A stretch of 36,953 bases of DNA from a virus, in IMG/VR virus record IMGVR_UViG_3300035070_002538, positions 1 to 36,953 of that record. One strand, given 5' to 3'. The position numbers and the translations under genes are program-made. The notes beneath the pieces are model-generated. The model saw only the letters and a program-made list of their open reading frames with translations. It was not told the DNA's origin and searched no databases. Shown here one piece after another: positions 20,059 through 28,182 of the stretch. How positions within the stretch are numbered: the first letter of the stretch is position 1; each line of letters starts with the position of its first letter.

Positions 20059-20341
20059 CTGGAAGATGTTAGCGTCACGCCTGAACGGATGCTATCGCCG
20101 ACTTCTAAAGGATGATGACCACAAACTAGTAATCCGTGACATCGTAGGATTTGCTAAACTAGGTCAGTACGAGCCTGATGTTTCCTACACTCCAGAGCAA
20201 TTAATCGAAATTCGAGGTCGTCAACAGATGGCCTTGCACATTCTGCGTCACTTAGATATCGATGCAGTACAACAGATTGAGCACCAAAACGATGCTCAAG
20301 CACAAGGTTCTTATTTGAACGAGGATAACCAAAATGGATAA
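20036..20341 (+). CDS. Bbp19-like virion assembly protein (101 aa)
   Basis: The protein resembles the Bbp19 group of podovirus proteins: a helical start followed by RLLKDDDHKLVIRDIVGFAKLG and a helix with RGRQQMALHILRHL, then a Q-rich tail. In BPP-1-type phages the homologue lies in the capsid gene cluster next to the scaffold, as here. It overlaps the scaffold gene start by eight bases and has GAGG upstream. The biochemical role is not established. Confidence 0.7.
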   Translation: MRLIEKLNWKMLASRLNGCYRRLLKDDDHKLVIRDIVGFAKLGQYEPDVSYTPEQLIEIRGRQQMALHILRHLDIDAVQQIEHQNDAQAQGSYLNEDNQNG

Positions 20342-21233
20342 TGCCCCAGAAAGCACAGCAAGCGATACCACTTTACTAGGTGGATTCTCACCAGAGCAAA
20401 GTGCCGCACCTGTAGCTGATGAAGGACACGCGCCGCAACAATCAGCAAACCCTGATAGCTGGTTCGGTTCTTACTCAGAAGAAGCACAATCACTAATTAC
20501 CAATCGTGGTTATGACAAGCTAACTCAAAATGAAGCGTTTGAAGACCTATCAAAAGGCTACAAAAACCTACAGTCGAAGATGGGTGGTAATCATGATGAG
20601 TTGTATAAAATCACCTCAGAGATGACACCAGAAGACCGTGGTTCAATCTACAAAGCGCTAGGCCGACCTGAAACGGTTGAGGGTTACACGTATGAACTGC
20701 AAGAAGGCGATCACCCTGAGCTAGTTACTCACTTCAAGAATGTCTCGCACGAACTCGGCTTGAGTGAGTCGCAAGTAAGCAAAATGATTCCAATGCTTAA
20801 CGAGCAGATTGTTGGTGTTGCACAAGCGCACCAAGAAAGCATCCAAGCGCAAAACAATCAAGGCCTTGAGGCTTTGCAGAAAGAATGGGCTGGATCATGG
20901 GATTCAAGATTAAACCTAGCCACTCGCGCTGCTGAGCACTTCGGCATTACAAGCGAAATGCAAGAAGCTATTGTGGCAAGTGGTAACAGTGCTGGATTCA
21001 TCAAGGCGCTAAACCAGATGGGCGGTCTAATGGCTGAAGGCGCAATGGTTGGCATGTCACCTTCTGACGGTAAAGCAACGATGGGCGTTATGTCGAAAGA
21101 AGAAGCTCAATCGCAGCTAAGCGCTAAGCAAGGCGATCCTGACTTTATGGCGCGTATGCGCAGCTCAGATCGCAAGGTTGCAGAGCATGCTTCACAAGAG
21201 TTAGAGAAGTTCTATAAGATACTTGCAAGCTAG
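20334..21233 (+). CDS. Capsid scaffold protein
   Basis: The 299-residue protein is acidic, low in cysteine and mostly helical after a disordered N-terminus (1-45). It has no catalytic motif, a Q/E-rich middle (VAQAHQESIQAQNNQ) and a charged helical C-terminus (KVAEHASQELEKFYKIL), as usual for scaffolds that bind capsid subunits. It lies directly before the major capsid gene. Position and composition support the call. Confidence 0.8.
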   Translation: MDNAPESTASDTTLLGGFSPEQSAAPVADEGHAPQQSANPDSWFGSYSEEAQSLITNRGYDKLTQNEAFEDLSKGYKNLQSKMGGNHDELYKITSEMTPEDRGSIYKALGRPETVEGYTYELQEGDHPELVTHFKNVSHELGLSESQVSKMIPMLNEQIVGVAQAHQESIQAQNNQGLEALQKEWAGSWDSRLNLATRAAEHFGITSEMQEAIVASGNSAGFIKALNQMGGLMAEGAMVGMSPSDGKATMGVMSKEEAQSQLSAKQGDPDFMARMRSSDRKVAEHASQELEKFYKILAS

Positions 21234-21237
21234 GCCT

Positions 21238-21266
21238 TTGCATTTAGACTCAAACGGTTGTAAAAT
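21238..21266 (+). promoter_or_regulatory. Promoter of the major capsid gene
   Basis: TTGCAT, 17 bases, TAAAAT. Transcription would start near 21273, at the first bases of the folded leader. A separate strong promoter would boost capsid protein over its neighbours. Confidence 0.6.
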
Positions 21267-21270
21267 TTAC

Positions 21271-21357
21271 TTAGCAAATACAAGAGACACGCACCTTTCG
21301 CCCTGGAGACAGGGCAACCATTGACGGTAATGATGCCCTCTACAAATGGTTTGCTAA
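21271..21357 (+). promoter_or_regulatory. Folded leader RNA upstream of the capsid gene
   Basis: TTAGCAAA (21271-21278) and TTTGCTAA (21350-21357) form a perfect 8-bp closing stem. Inside, AGGGC (21311-21315) can pair with GCCCT at 21300-21304 or with GCCCT at 21335-21339; the two hairpins exclude each other. A further CCATT/AATGG stem (21318-21322 and 21345-21349) stacks on the closing stem. The 189-base gap holds no credible gene. The elements suggest a cis-acting mRNA structure for stability, processing or translation control. Confidence 0.55.
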
Positions 21358-21422
21358 AGCATCCCCATAACGGAAACGATGCAACCAACATTTAGTGAAT
21401 TATTATTTTAGAGGTTTTTATT

Positions 21423-22313
21423 ATGGGTAACTACACGGTTCCTGAGCATCACGTACTACAATTCTCAGATCAAGTTGGCTTGCTTAGTCAACAAATGGAG
21501 TCTGACTTCTTCGCTGCTGTAGATGTTCGCGATTTCTTTGGTGAAAATGCTGAAGTAATCAAGCAATACGGCACCACTTCATTTACAGACCTTACCGATG
21601 CACAAGCAGACACTGCGTTTGATTCGATCAACAAAGATTCTCGCTGGTGTTTCCCGTCTGACAAAAAGAACGTGCTAGCAACAACTCGTGAAGATGAACT
21701 GCGTACAATCATCAACACAACTAACCCGCTAGTAATGGGTCAGGCTGCTGCGCTTGCTCGCCTGTATGATGCGACTATCATGGCTGGCGCTATCGGTAGC
21801 AACTCAACTGGTAAGTATGACGCACTTGTTACCACTCCGCTTCCTGCATCGCAAATCATCAACGCAACCGCTACTGGTGTCGCCTTCTCTCTAGCTTTCG
21901 TTAAGCAAGCTAAAAAGAAAATGGATGAAGATAACGTTCCTAAAATGGATCGCTTTATCTCTGTCTCGCCAGACCAGATGTCTCGCTTGATGGATGATCC
22001 AGAAGTAACAAGCTCAGACTACAACACGGTGAAAGCTCTTGTTCAGGGTGAGATTAATACCTTCCTTGGTTTTACTTGGATTATGTCAACCTCAAACCCT
22101 ACGACTGGTAATATTGAGTCGGCAGTTTGTTGGCACCGTTCAGGCTTATGTCTAGGCCTTTGGGCGCGTGATGGTCGTCGCGTGTTCTCTCGCATTGATG
22201 AGCGTTCAGACAAGAACTATATTACACAGGTCTACTCTAAAGTAACTCTAGGTGCTACCCGTACCGAAGAAGTGAAAGTGGTAGAGATTCGCTCCGATAA
22301 AACGGCAGCGTAA
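21423..22313 (+). CDS. Major capsid protein
   Basis: The 296-residue protein matches the Phage_capsid_2-type coat protein of BPP-1-like podoviruses: the start HHVLQFSDQVGLLSQQMES, an E-loop-like middle, a domain with KMDRFISVSPDQMSRLMDD, and a beta-rich end (KNYITQVYSKVTLGATR). It has a HK97-type fold by family. AGAGG lies nine bases before the start. A dedicated promoter, a folded leader and a strong terminator isolate the gene as a high-level unit. Confidence 0.9.
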   Translation: MGNYTVPEHHVLQFSDQVGLLSQQMESDFFAAVDVRDFFGENAEVIKQYGTTSFTDLTDAQADTAFDSINKDSRWCFPSDKKNVLATTREDELRTIINTTNPLVMGQAAALARLYDATIMAGAIGSNSTGKYDALVTTPLPASQIINATATGVAFSLAFVKQAKKKMDEDNVPKMDRFISVSPDQMSRLMDDPEVTSSDYNTVKALVQGEINTFLGFTWIMSTSNPTTGNIESAVCWHRSGLCLGLWARDGRRVFSRIDERSDKNYITQVYSKVTLGATRTEEVKVVEIRSDKTAA

Positions 22314-22320
22314 TTAGAAT

Positions 22321-22362
22321 GAGCTTCGGCTCCAATAGGGGGAGCTTCGGCTTCCCCTTTTT
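22321..22362 (+). terminator. Capsid gene terminator with UUCG tetraloops
   Basis: A small hairpin GAGC-TTCG-GCTC (22321-22332) is followed by a longer one (22338-22357) whose 8-bp stem closes on another TTCG loop, then five T. UUCG-closed stems are unusually stable, so this is a strong terminator. Read-through would supply the tail genes. Confidence 0.9.
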
Positions 22363-22376
22363 ATTTAGAGGTTCAT

Positions 22377-22547
22377 ATGGCTAAGAAAGAATCAGCAACA
22401 CATGACGTTTACACCATTAACGGCAATCAGGCTGAAAAGTCAGAAGCTAAAGGTGATAGCGATAAAGTCCAGGTAATTATCCCTAAAGGCACTCCTTATG
22501 TGAAAGTCCGTAAGGCTCTAGAGATTGCACTACTAAGGGTTCGATAA
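22377..22547 (+). CDS. Hypothetical virion-cluster protein (56 aa)
   Basis: A basic-acidic small protein with a polar N-terminal half (MAKKESATHDVYTING) and a possible strand-helix end (VQVIIPKGTPYVKVRKALEIALL). AGAGG lies five bases before the ATG, and its stop overlaps the next gene as TAATG. Lying between capsid and tail tubular genes, it may be a minor structural or assembly protein; no family is recognised. Confidence 0.65.
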   Translation: MAKKESATHDVYTINGNQAEKSEAKGDSDKVQVIIPKGTPYVKVRKALEIALLRVR

Positions 22548-23155
22548 TGCCAAGCCAAGTTGATCTGTGTAATAAAGCTTTACGTCGATTAGGTGAAGAC
22601 CCGATCGTATCTCTCGATGCTAATAGCATTTGGGGTCGCCGCTGTTTGACTGCTTTGCCTGAAGTAGTTCGCACGGTGCTATCCCTTGATGTGTGGCGCT
22701 CATGCACTAAACGAACAGAGCTAGCAGCCGAGAGCGCAGTTCCTCTTGGCTACACTTCTGCTTATCCACTACCTGCCGATTGCTTACGAGTGGGTGCGTT
22801 AAAGTTAGGTCAGTATGCTAACTGGGCGATTGAAGGTAATCGAATCCTAACCACCAAACCGCAAGATGAGTCGTTGCAAATCATGTACGTTGCGGAAGTC
22901 ACTGACCCAAACAAGTACACAGCCACATTGTATGAAGCAATTGCAATGGGCTTAGCGCATGAATTGTCGGGTTACTCCACTGCAACCAATGTTGCTAAAG
23001 ATGAGATCTACCAGTTCTACGTTAACGGTGTAGTTACTGCGCAAGATATCAACAACAAAGAGCATCCGGTAACGCAGCTATCCACAACATCATGGATTGA
23101 CGCAAGGCGCTCTAATATCGACCGTGGATTGTACAGCGACTACGAGGGTCAGTAA
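22547..23155 (+). CDS. Tail tubular protein A-like (head-tail adaptor)
   Basis: The 202-residue protein fits the TTPA (T7 gp11-like) family: SQVDLCNKALRRLGEDPI at the start, then the typical VVRTVLSLDVWRSCTKR, YPLPADCLRV and IMYVAEVTDPNKY. Length is as expected. It forms the ring between portal and tail nozzle. The start and stop overlap both neighbours, which suggests coupled production with the nozzle protein. Confidence 0.85.
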   Translation: MPSQVDLCNKALRRLGEDPIVSLDANSIWGRRCLTALPEVVRTVLSLDVWRSCTKRTELAAESAVPLGYTSAYPLPADCLRVGALKLGQYANWAIEGNRILTTKPQDESLQIMYVAEVTDPNKYTATLYEAIAMGLAHELSGYSTATNVAKDEIYQFYVNGVVTAQDINNKEHPVTQLSTTSWIDARRSNIDRGLYSDYEGQ

Positions 23156-25365
23156 TGAAATCAACATTAATGAAACTCAGCTTTAATGGCGGTGAGCTTA
23201 GCCCCCTGCTAGACGGTCGTATTGACTATCCAAAGTATTCTTCAGGCTGTAAGGAAATGACTAACTTCATTCCCACCGTTTACGGCCCAATGACCAAACG
23301 ACCAGGTACGAGGTTTGTTGAAGACTTAGGTTCTGAAGCTGTGCTTTACCCGTTCGAGTTCTCAGAAGCGCAGGCTTACATCTTCGCTTTTAAAGAGGGT
23401 GTGATTGATGTCTACACACTAGATAATCGCCTTGTTGATGATATGGACGTTCCCGTTTCCATCCCGTCACAGTTCACGCTAGCTGAAGCTAAGGTTCTTA
23501 AGTTTGCACAGACTGGCGACCTTGTTTACTTTACTCATCCTAGAGGTGGGATCTTTAAGGTATCGCGAACTGATGTAGATACGTTTATCGGTGAATCGTT
23601 CGAGCCTCTTAATGGGCCATTCCAAGACGAAAACATTGATGAGGAATTAACGCTTCAAGTGGCTCCGTTAGATGCGGAATCCAAAGAGGTGCAAATACTA
23701 GCATCGGACACTATCTTTACGCCTGATGATGTTGGGGCGACAATTAAGATAGGTTACATACCTTCTACCGAGTTTGATAGTTGGCAACCAGCACAGGGCA
23801 CATGGGCGGTTGGTGATTACCTTCAATACCAAGACAGAATCTACGAGGTAATTACAGGCACTGGCGCGGCTGGTACTCGCTCGCCTTTACATGAAAAAGG
23901 CACCAAGTCCGACGGTGAGCTAGAGCTTAAATTTATTTCCAATGGCTACGGCTATGCCAAGATAACAGAAGTCAGTACAGACCCTACCGACACGGTGAAA
24001 GCTGAAGTAATCAAAGCATTCCCTCCTAACATTGTTGGAGACTTCGCGGAGCCAGTTCAGCCGGACTATGGCCCAGAAAGTGATGAATGGTCGTGGGGTT
24101 CGTTTGGTGGTCGATTTGGTTGGCCTAATGCAATCGTATTCCACCAGCAAAGAATGGTGCTTGGCGGCTCACTGGAGCAGCCTCAAACTATCTTTGGCAG
24201 TATTCAAGGTGATCCTGAAGATTTTGAATCGGGAGTTGAAGATGACGATGGATATCAATTCACTATTGCAGCAAATAAGAAAAACCCTATCGCGTGGTTG
24301 GCGTCGAACATTATTCTTAATATTGGCTCTTTGGGTGGTGAGTTCTTTGCTGGCTCAAGTGGCCCTAGCATTACTCCGTCAGATATCGACATCCAGCAGA
24401 TCGGCCAGTACGGAAGTTCAGAAACAGCCGCGCCACTAATCGCAAACGGATTCACTGTGTTTGTGCAAGCTGGTGGGCGTAAAGTTCGAGAGCTCAGATT
24501 TGATGAGAGCTCACAGCGTAACTTTGCTAGAGACTTGAACAAGGTGGCTGAGCATATTGCCGATCCTGGCATTAAGCAGATCGCTTACCAGGCTGAACCA
24601 TATCAAATCGTTTGGGTTATTATCGGACAGGAGCTTTATTCATTGACCTACGAGACCGACGAGGATGTGTTTGCGTGGGCTAGGCAGTCAGTAGGAAATG
24701 TACTTTCTATTGCTACCATTCCAAACAATGGTAATGATCGCCTATGGATGGTTATCGAGCGTGATGGTAATTACTACATTGAGTGGTTAACTAAATTCTA
24801 TCGAAGAGAGGACTCCCTAGATGATGCTTGTTTTGTTGATTCATCGCTTGAATATTCTGGCCCAGAAGTTCAGACGCTCACGGGATTAGATCACTTAGAA
24901 GGTCGTGAGGTTGCGGTCTTTAATGAAGGGTGTGTCGGCCCATCGCGAACAGTTGAGAATGGTCAAATCACTTTACAATTCCCAACTACGAAGGCGATCA
25001 TTGGCTTGCCTATGAAGTCAGCATGGCAATCTATGCGACTGGAAGGCGGTTCTAATGACGGGATCGGACAGGGTAAGACCAAGCGCGTTAATGAAGTTAT
25101 CTTTAGGCTAGATAATACCGGCGCAGGCTTGACTTACGGCAAGGGTAACTTAGACCTTGATTTCGAGTTGAACCTTTCCACTTACCTTCCCATTCGTGAC
25201 ACTAACGACAATATGGACGGCCCTCCTAGTTTGTTGTCCGGTGATACATGGAGGCAACCTATTGATGGTGGTACAGATCCGCAATACATGTTAAGGGTTG
25301 AGCATTCCGAACCAGTACCGTGTACAATTATATCTATCATAATGGGAGTGGACACAAATCAATGA
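23155..25365 (+). CDS. Tail tubular protein B-like / tail nozzle protein
   Basis: The 736-residue protein begins with the signature of podovirus nozzle proteins: LSFNGGELSPLLDGRIDYPK, then TNFIPTVYGPMTKRPGTRFV. It is beta-rich with repeated strand modules, consistent with a beta-propeller nozzle as in T7 gp12. It would close the tail end and hold the tailspikes. Its position after TTPA is canonical. Confidence 0.88.
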   Translation: MKSTLMKLSFNGGELSPLLDGRIDYPKYSSGCKEMTNFIPTVYGPMTKRPGTRFVEDLGSEAVLYPFEFSEAQAYIFAFKEGVIDVYTLDNRLVDDMDVPVSIPSQFTLAEAKVLKFAQTGDLVYFTHPRGGIFKVSRTDVDTFIGESFEPLNGPFQDENIDEELTLQVAPLDAESKEVQILASDTIFTPDDVGATIKIGYIPSTEFDSWQPAQGTWAVGDYLQYQDRIYEVITGTGAAGTRSPLHEKGTKSDGELELKFISNGYGYAKITEVSTDPTDTVKAEVIKAFPPNIVGDFAEPVQPDYGPESDEWSWGSFGGRFGWPNAIVFHQQRMVLGGSLEQPQTIFGSIQGDPEDFESGVEDDDGYQFTIAANKKNPIAWLASNIILNIGSLGGEFFAGSSGPSITPSDIDIQQIGQYGSSETAAPLIANGFTVFVQAGGRKVRELRFDESSQRNFARDLNKVAEHIADPGIKQIAYQAEPYQIVWVIIGQELYSLTYETDEDVFAWARQSVGNVLSIATIPNNGNDRLWMVIERDGNYYIEWLTKFYRREDSLDDACFVDSSLEYSGPEVQTLTGLDHLEGREVAVFNEGCVGPSRTVENGQITLQFPTTKAIIGLPMKSAWQSMRLEGGSNDGIGQGKTKRVNEVIFRLDNTGAGLTYGKGNLDLDFELNLSTYLPIRDTNDNMDGPPSLLSGDTWRQPIDGGTDPQYMLRVEHSEPVPCTIISIIMGVDTNQ

Positions 25366-25799
25366 TGAAACAGCTAAACCCTAGTGACGTGACAGCGTTA
25401 GAGGTTCAGCCAGCACAAGAGTTTTATAAGGGCTATCTTACAGAAGAAGCCCTTTCTCATTTGCAGGGTGATAACTTTACCTATTTTGAAAACGGTATAC
25501 CAAAAGCTATCGTTGGTATGCAAGAGCATTGGAGTGGGCGGGCGCTTGTTTGGGCTTTGATTGGTAATGTTGATTCGTGGATTAGGCTCCACAAAGAGAC
25601 TAAGGCCATAATGGAAGAGTACGCGATTAAGCGTGATATACTTAGGCTAGAAATGACAGTCGAAGTTGGTTTCGATGAGTCCGAGCGATGGGCCTTGATG
25701 TTAGGCTTTAAAGAAGAATCAGTAATGAAGCACTTCGGCCCTGATGGTAAAGATCATAAAATGATGGTGAGAATATGGCAGCAGCAGTCCCGTTCATAA
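25362..25799 (+). CDS. Internal virion protein A-like (T7 gp13 type)
   Basis: The 145-residue protein resembles the gp13/acetyltransferase-like internal proteins of T7-type phages: VQPAQEFYKGYLTEEALSH, a WALIGNVDSWIRLHKETKAI segment and EVGFDESERWALMLGFKEE near the C-terminus. These recall GNAT folds, though a full acetyl-CoA loop is not evident. Gene order (nozzle, gp13-like, gp14-like, gp15-like) agrees. The start is taken at ATG 25362; a longer frame from 25320 lies within the nozzle gene. Confidence 0.7.
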   Translation: MMKQLNPSDVTALEVQPAQEFYKGYLTEEALSHLQGDNFTYFENGIPKAIVGMQEHWSGRALVWALIGNVDSWIRLHKETKAIMEEYAIKRDILRLEMTVEVGFDESERWALMLGFKEESVMKHFGPDGKDHKMMVRIWQQQSRS

Positions 25800-26212
25800 T
25801 CGCTGGTGTGTCGATGCTTTCAAGCATGTCGGCATCTAGTGCAGAAGGTCAAGCGATGGATAACCAAGCCGATGCTTTAGATAGCAGGGCTGACGCGCTT
25901 GAAAAAGAAGGTTTCGCACAAGAGACCTTAATCCGTAGTCAGAAAGACCAGGTTATCGGCCAGCAAGTTAGCGCCGCGGCAGGTTCTGGAGTGGACGTAA
26001 CAACAGGCTCTGTGCTTGATGTGATCGAGGATTCAGCATTCAACATTGAAATGGATGCTTTGACCACTAGAAATAATTACACGTCTGAAGCTGTTGCAGC
26101 CCGTCAAGAGGGTGAAAATATTAGAGCCGCTAAACCTACAGGTCTTGCAACCTTGATGGGTGGCGCTTCGGCTGGTGCTAGTGGTTACATGGGCGCAGGA
26201 GGTTCTTTCTAA
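25775..26212 (+). CDS. Internal virion protein B-like (T7 gp14 type)
   Basis: The 145-residue protein has a hydrophobic alanine-rich N-terminal helix (VPFIIAGVSMLSSMSA), a helical Q/A-rich middle and a glycine-rich tail (GGASAGASGYMGAGGSF). This is the plan of gp14-type proteins, which are ejected and form a pore in the outer membrane. It overlaps the preceding gene by 25 bases. The motif AAAGSGVDVTTGS is common to such proteins. Confidence 0.8.
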   Translation: MAAAVPFIIAGVSMLSSMSASSAEGQAMDNQADALDSRADALEKEGFAQETLIRSQKDQVIGQQVSAAAGSGVDVTTGSVLDVIEDSAFNIEMDALTTRNNYTSEAVAARQEGENIRAAKPTGLATLMGGASAGASGYMGAGGSF

Positions 26213-28182
26213 TGAAGTTGCCACAATACAGACAGCAAGTAGTAGCAAGACAAGCCACAGTTGGCGCAGCTCCGGTTGATACATCCATGTCACGCGCATT
26301 AGGTCAAACAGCTCAAGCTTTAGGGCAGTTCGCGCAAGCTCGTGAGCAGATGTTAGATCGTGAAGCTCGTGACTACACCATCAATGCACAGAATCAAACC
26401 ACTGTTGGTTTGGAGCAAGCAAAGGTTCAGCTAACCCAAGAATCAAGCACTGGCAGTGATTACACGAAAGGCATTGAAGACTGGATTAATGATTCAAAGC
26501 AAAAGGCTTTAGATAACGCACCGAACCAACGTGCAGCTGATCTAACTTCAGAGTATTACAACTCACTACTTGCTGGAGAAATGAAAAACGCCATTCCTGT
26601 AGCGGCGAAAATGAACGCCCAGAATACAGCGGCGATCACCAAAGAAGCAATGCAGATTAGCTTTAACGATACCATGCGTAGCCCTTCATCTTACGAAGGT
26701 AATCTGGCAAAGGGTGAGTTGATTATCTCAACTTCTGACATCCCAGAATCACAGAAAGAAGGCGCAAAACGCGCTTATCGTAATGAGCTTTCTTACTACC
26801 GATTCCAAGGCATGGTGAGCGACAATCCAGTAGCAGCTAAACAGCAATTAGAGTCTGGTGACTGGGATGCTAACTTAACACCTCAGCAAATGAGCCAGTT
26901 AACTAACGCGGCTGACAATCAGATCAAATCAGTTAATGCCAGCTCAAAGCAAAAGCTAACCGGTGAGATTCAAGATTACATCTCTTACAAGAGCTCAGGC
27001 GGCTCAGATACGCGCAACTACACAGAAGATAACCTAAAGGCTGTCTATGGTGAGCAGCAAGGAGCAGAGCTATACACGCAGATTCAAGACGTAAACTCAT
27101 TCGCTGATAATTATCAGAAGGTGCAATTTGCCAGTGCGGAAGATCTTGGGCCGTTAATGAAATCTGAAATGGTCACAGGGCCTGAAGATTTTAGAACCCA
27201 ATCTTCACAGCAATCAACCATGGTGAAAGCGGTTAATGAGCGTAACAAACAGCTTACTGCCGACCCTGCAAAATACGTAATGCAATCAGACAATGTTAAG
27301 AACTCGTTTGAGGTTTACACGCAGACGGGCGACGGAAAGCAGTTTGCAGCAACAACCATTGCAGAGCAAAAGCGATTGGGTGTACCTAGCGACTTCACAA
27401 CCATCCTAACAAAGCAACAAGCTGGTCAGATGGTTAGCCAGTATCAGGAAGGTGATGAGAGTGCGGCGGAGTTTGTTCAAACCCTACGCGATCAGTTTGG
27501 CGATTACTTTCCTAATGTGATGCGAGATTTAACGGGCGCTGGATTATCACCTAATGCCGCTACAGTTGCCGTGCTTCCTTCTGGCTCTCGTGGTTCAACT
27601 TACCTTGCTCAAGCTGACAAGGAAGGTTACAAGGCCATTAAAGAAACACTAGCTCCTGATGATCACAAAGAAATTACTACTACTGTAATGGATGAGTTGG
27701 GCGACTTTGATTCGACCTCTTACAGCGTTGGCACGCGAAACCAAGTTAAACAGTCTACTGAATTGCTTGCTATGAAGTACCTATCTTCTGGCGTATACGA
27801 TAACTCGAGTGATGCAGTTAAAGCAGCGGCCAATGATGTGGTAAATAGTCGATACGAATATCAAGATACTTATCGCGTACCAGTTGAGCGTGATGCTTAT
27901 CTTATTGAGGTTGGTGTTGATCGCCTTATTCCTTCAGTGATTGATATGGACCTAATGCCGCCTCGCTCGGCCACGCTGCCGCCGGATGTGGCTCTTGAGT
28001 CGTATAAGTCTAGCCTTAAACCTAAAGCTATCACTTTAAACGATGACTCAGGTGTTGTGATGTACGACAACCAGAATGAACCTATCTTGGATTCTAACGG
28101 AAACCTAATCATCTACACATGGTCTGAGCTTGAGAAACTGGCAGAAAGTGACAAGTACCTACCATTGAGAAGGGGTCGCTAA
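26212..28182 (+). CDS. Internal virion protein C-like (T7 gp15 type)
   Basis: The 656-residue protein is helical, Q/A/S-rich and free of enzymatic motifs. It begins KLPQYRQQVVARQA, with coiled-coil segments through residue about 300 and a mixed C-terminal part. It fits the gp15-type ejected tube protein, and a GGAGG site lies before its ATG. Its neighbours are the gp14- and gp16-like proteins. Confidence 0.78.
   Translation: MKLPQYRQQVVARQATVGAAPVDTSMSRALGQTAQALGQFAQAREQMLDREARDYTINAQNQTTVGLEQAKVQLTQESSTGSDYTKGIEDWINDSKQKALDNAPNQRAADLTSEYYNSLLAGEMKNAIPVAAKMNAQNTAAITKEAMQISFNDTMRSPSSYEGNLAKGELIISTSDIPESQKEGAKRAYRNELSYYRFQGMVSDNPVAAKQQLESGDWDANLTPQQMSQLTNAADNQIKSVNASSKQKLTGEIQDYISYKSSGGSDTRNYTEDNLKAVYGEQQGAELYTQIQDVNSFADNYQKVQFASAEDLGPLMKSEMVTGPEDFRTQSSQQSTMVKAVNERNKQLTADPAKYVMQSDNVKNSFEVYTQTGDGKQFAATTIAEQKRLGVPSDFTTILTKQQAGQMVSQYQEGDESAAEFVQTLRDQFGDYFPNVMRDLTGAGLSPNAATVAVLPSGSRGSTYLAQADKEGYKAIKETLAPDDHKEITTTVMDELGDFDSTSYSVGTRNQVKQSTELLAMKYLSSGVYDNSSDAVKAAANDVVNSRYEYQDTYRVPVERDAYLIEVGVDRLIPSVIDMDLMPPRSATLPPDVALESYKSSLKPKAITLNDDSGVVMYDNQNEPILDSNGNLIIYTWSELEKLAESDKYLPLRRGR

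Noticed and set aside
24032-24439. 135-codon frame in a second + frame inside the nozzle gene
   Set aside because: It is wholly inside a well-supported gene, has no binding site or domain, and reads like an out-of-frame shadow.
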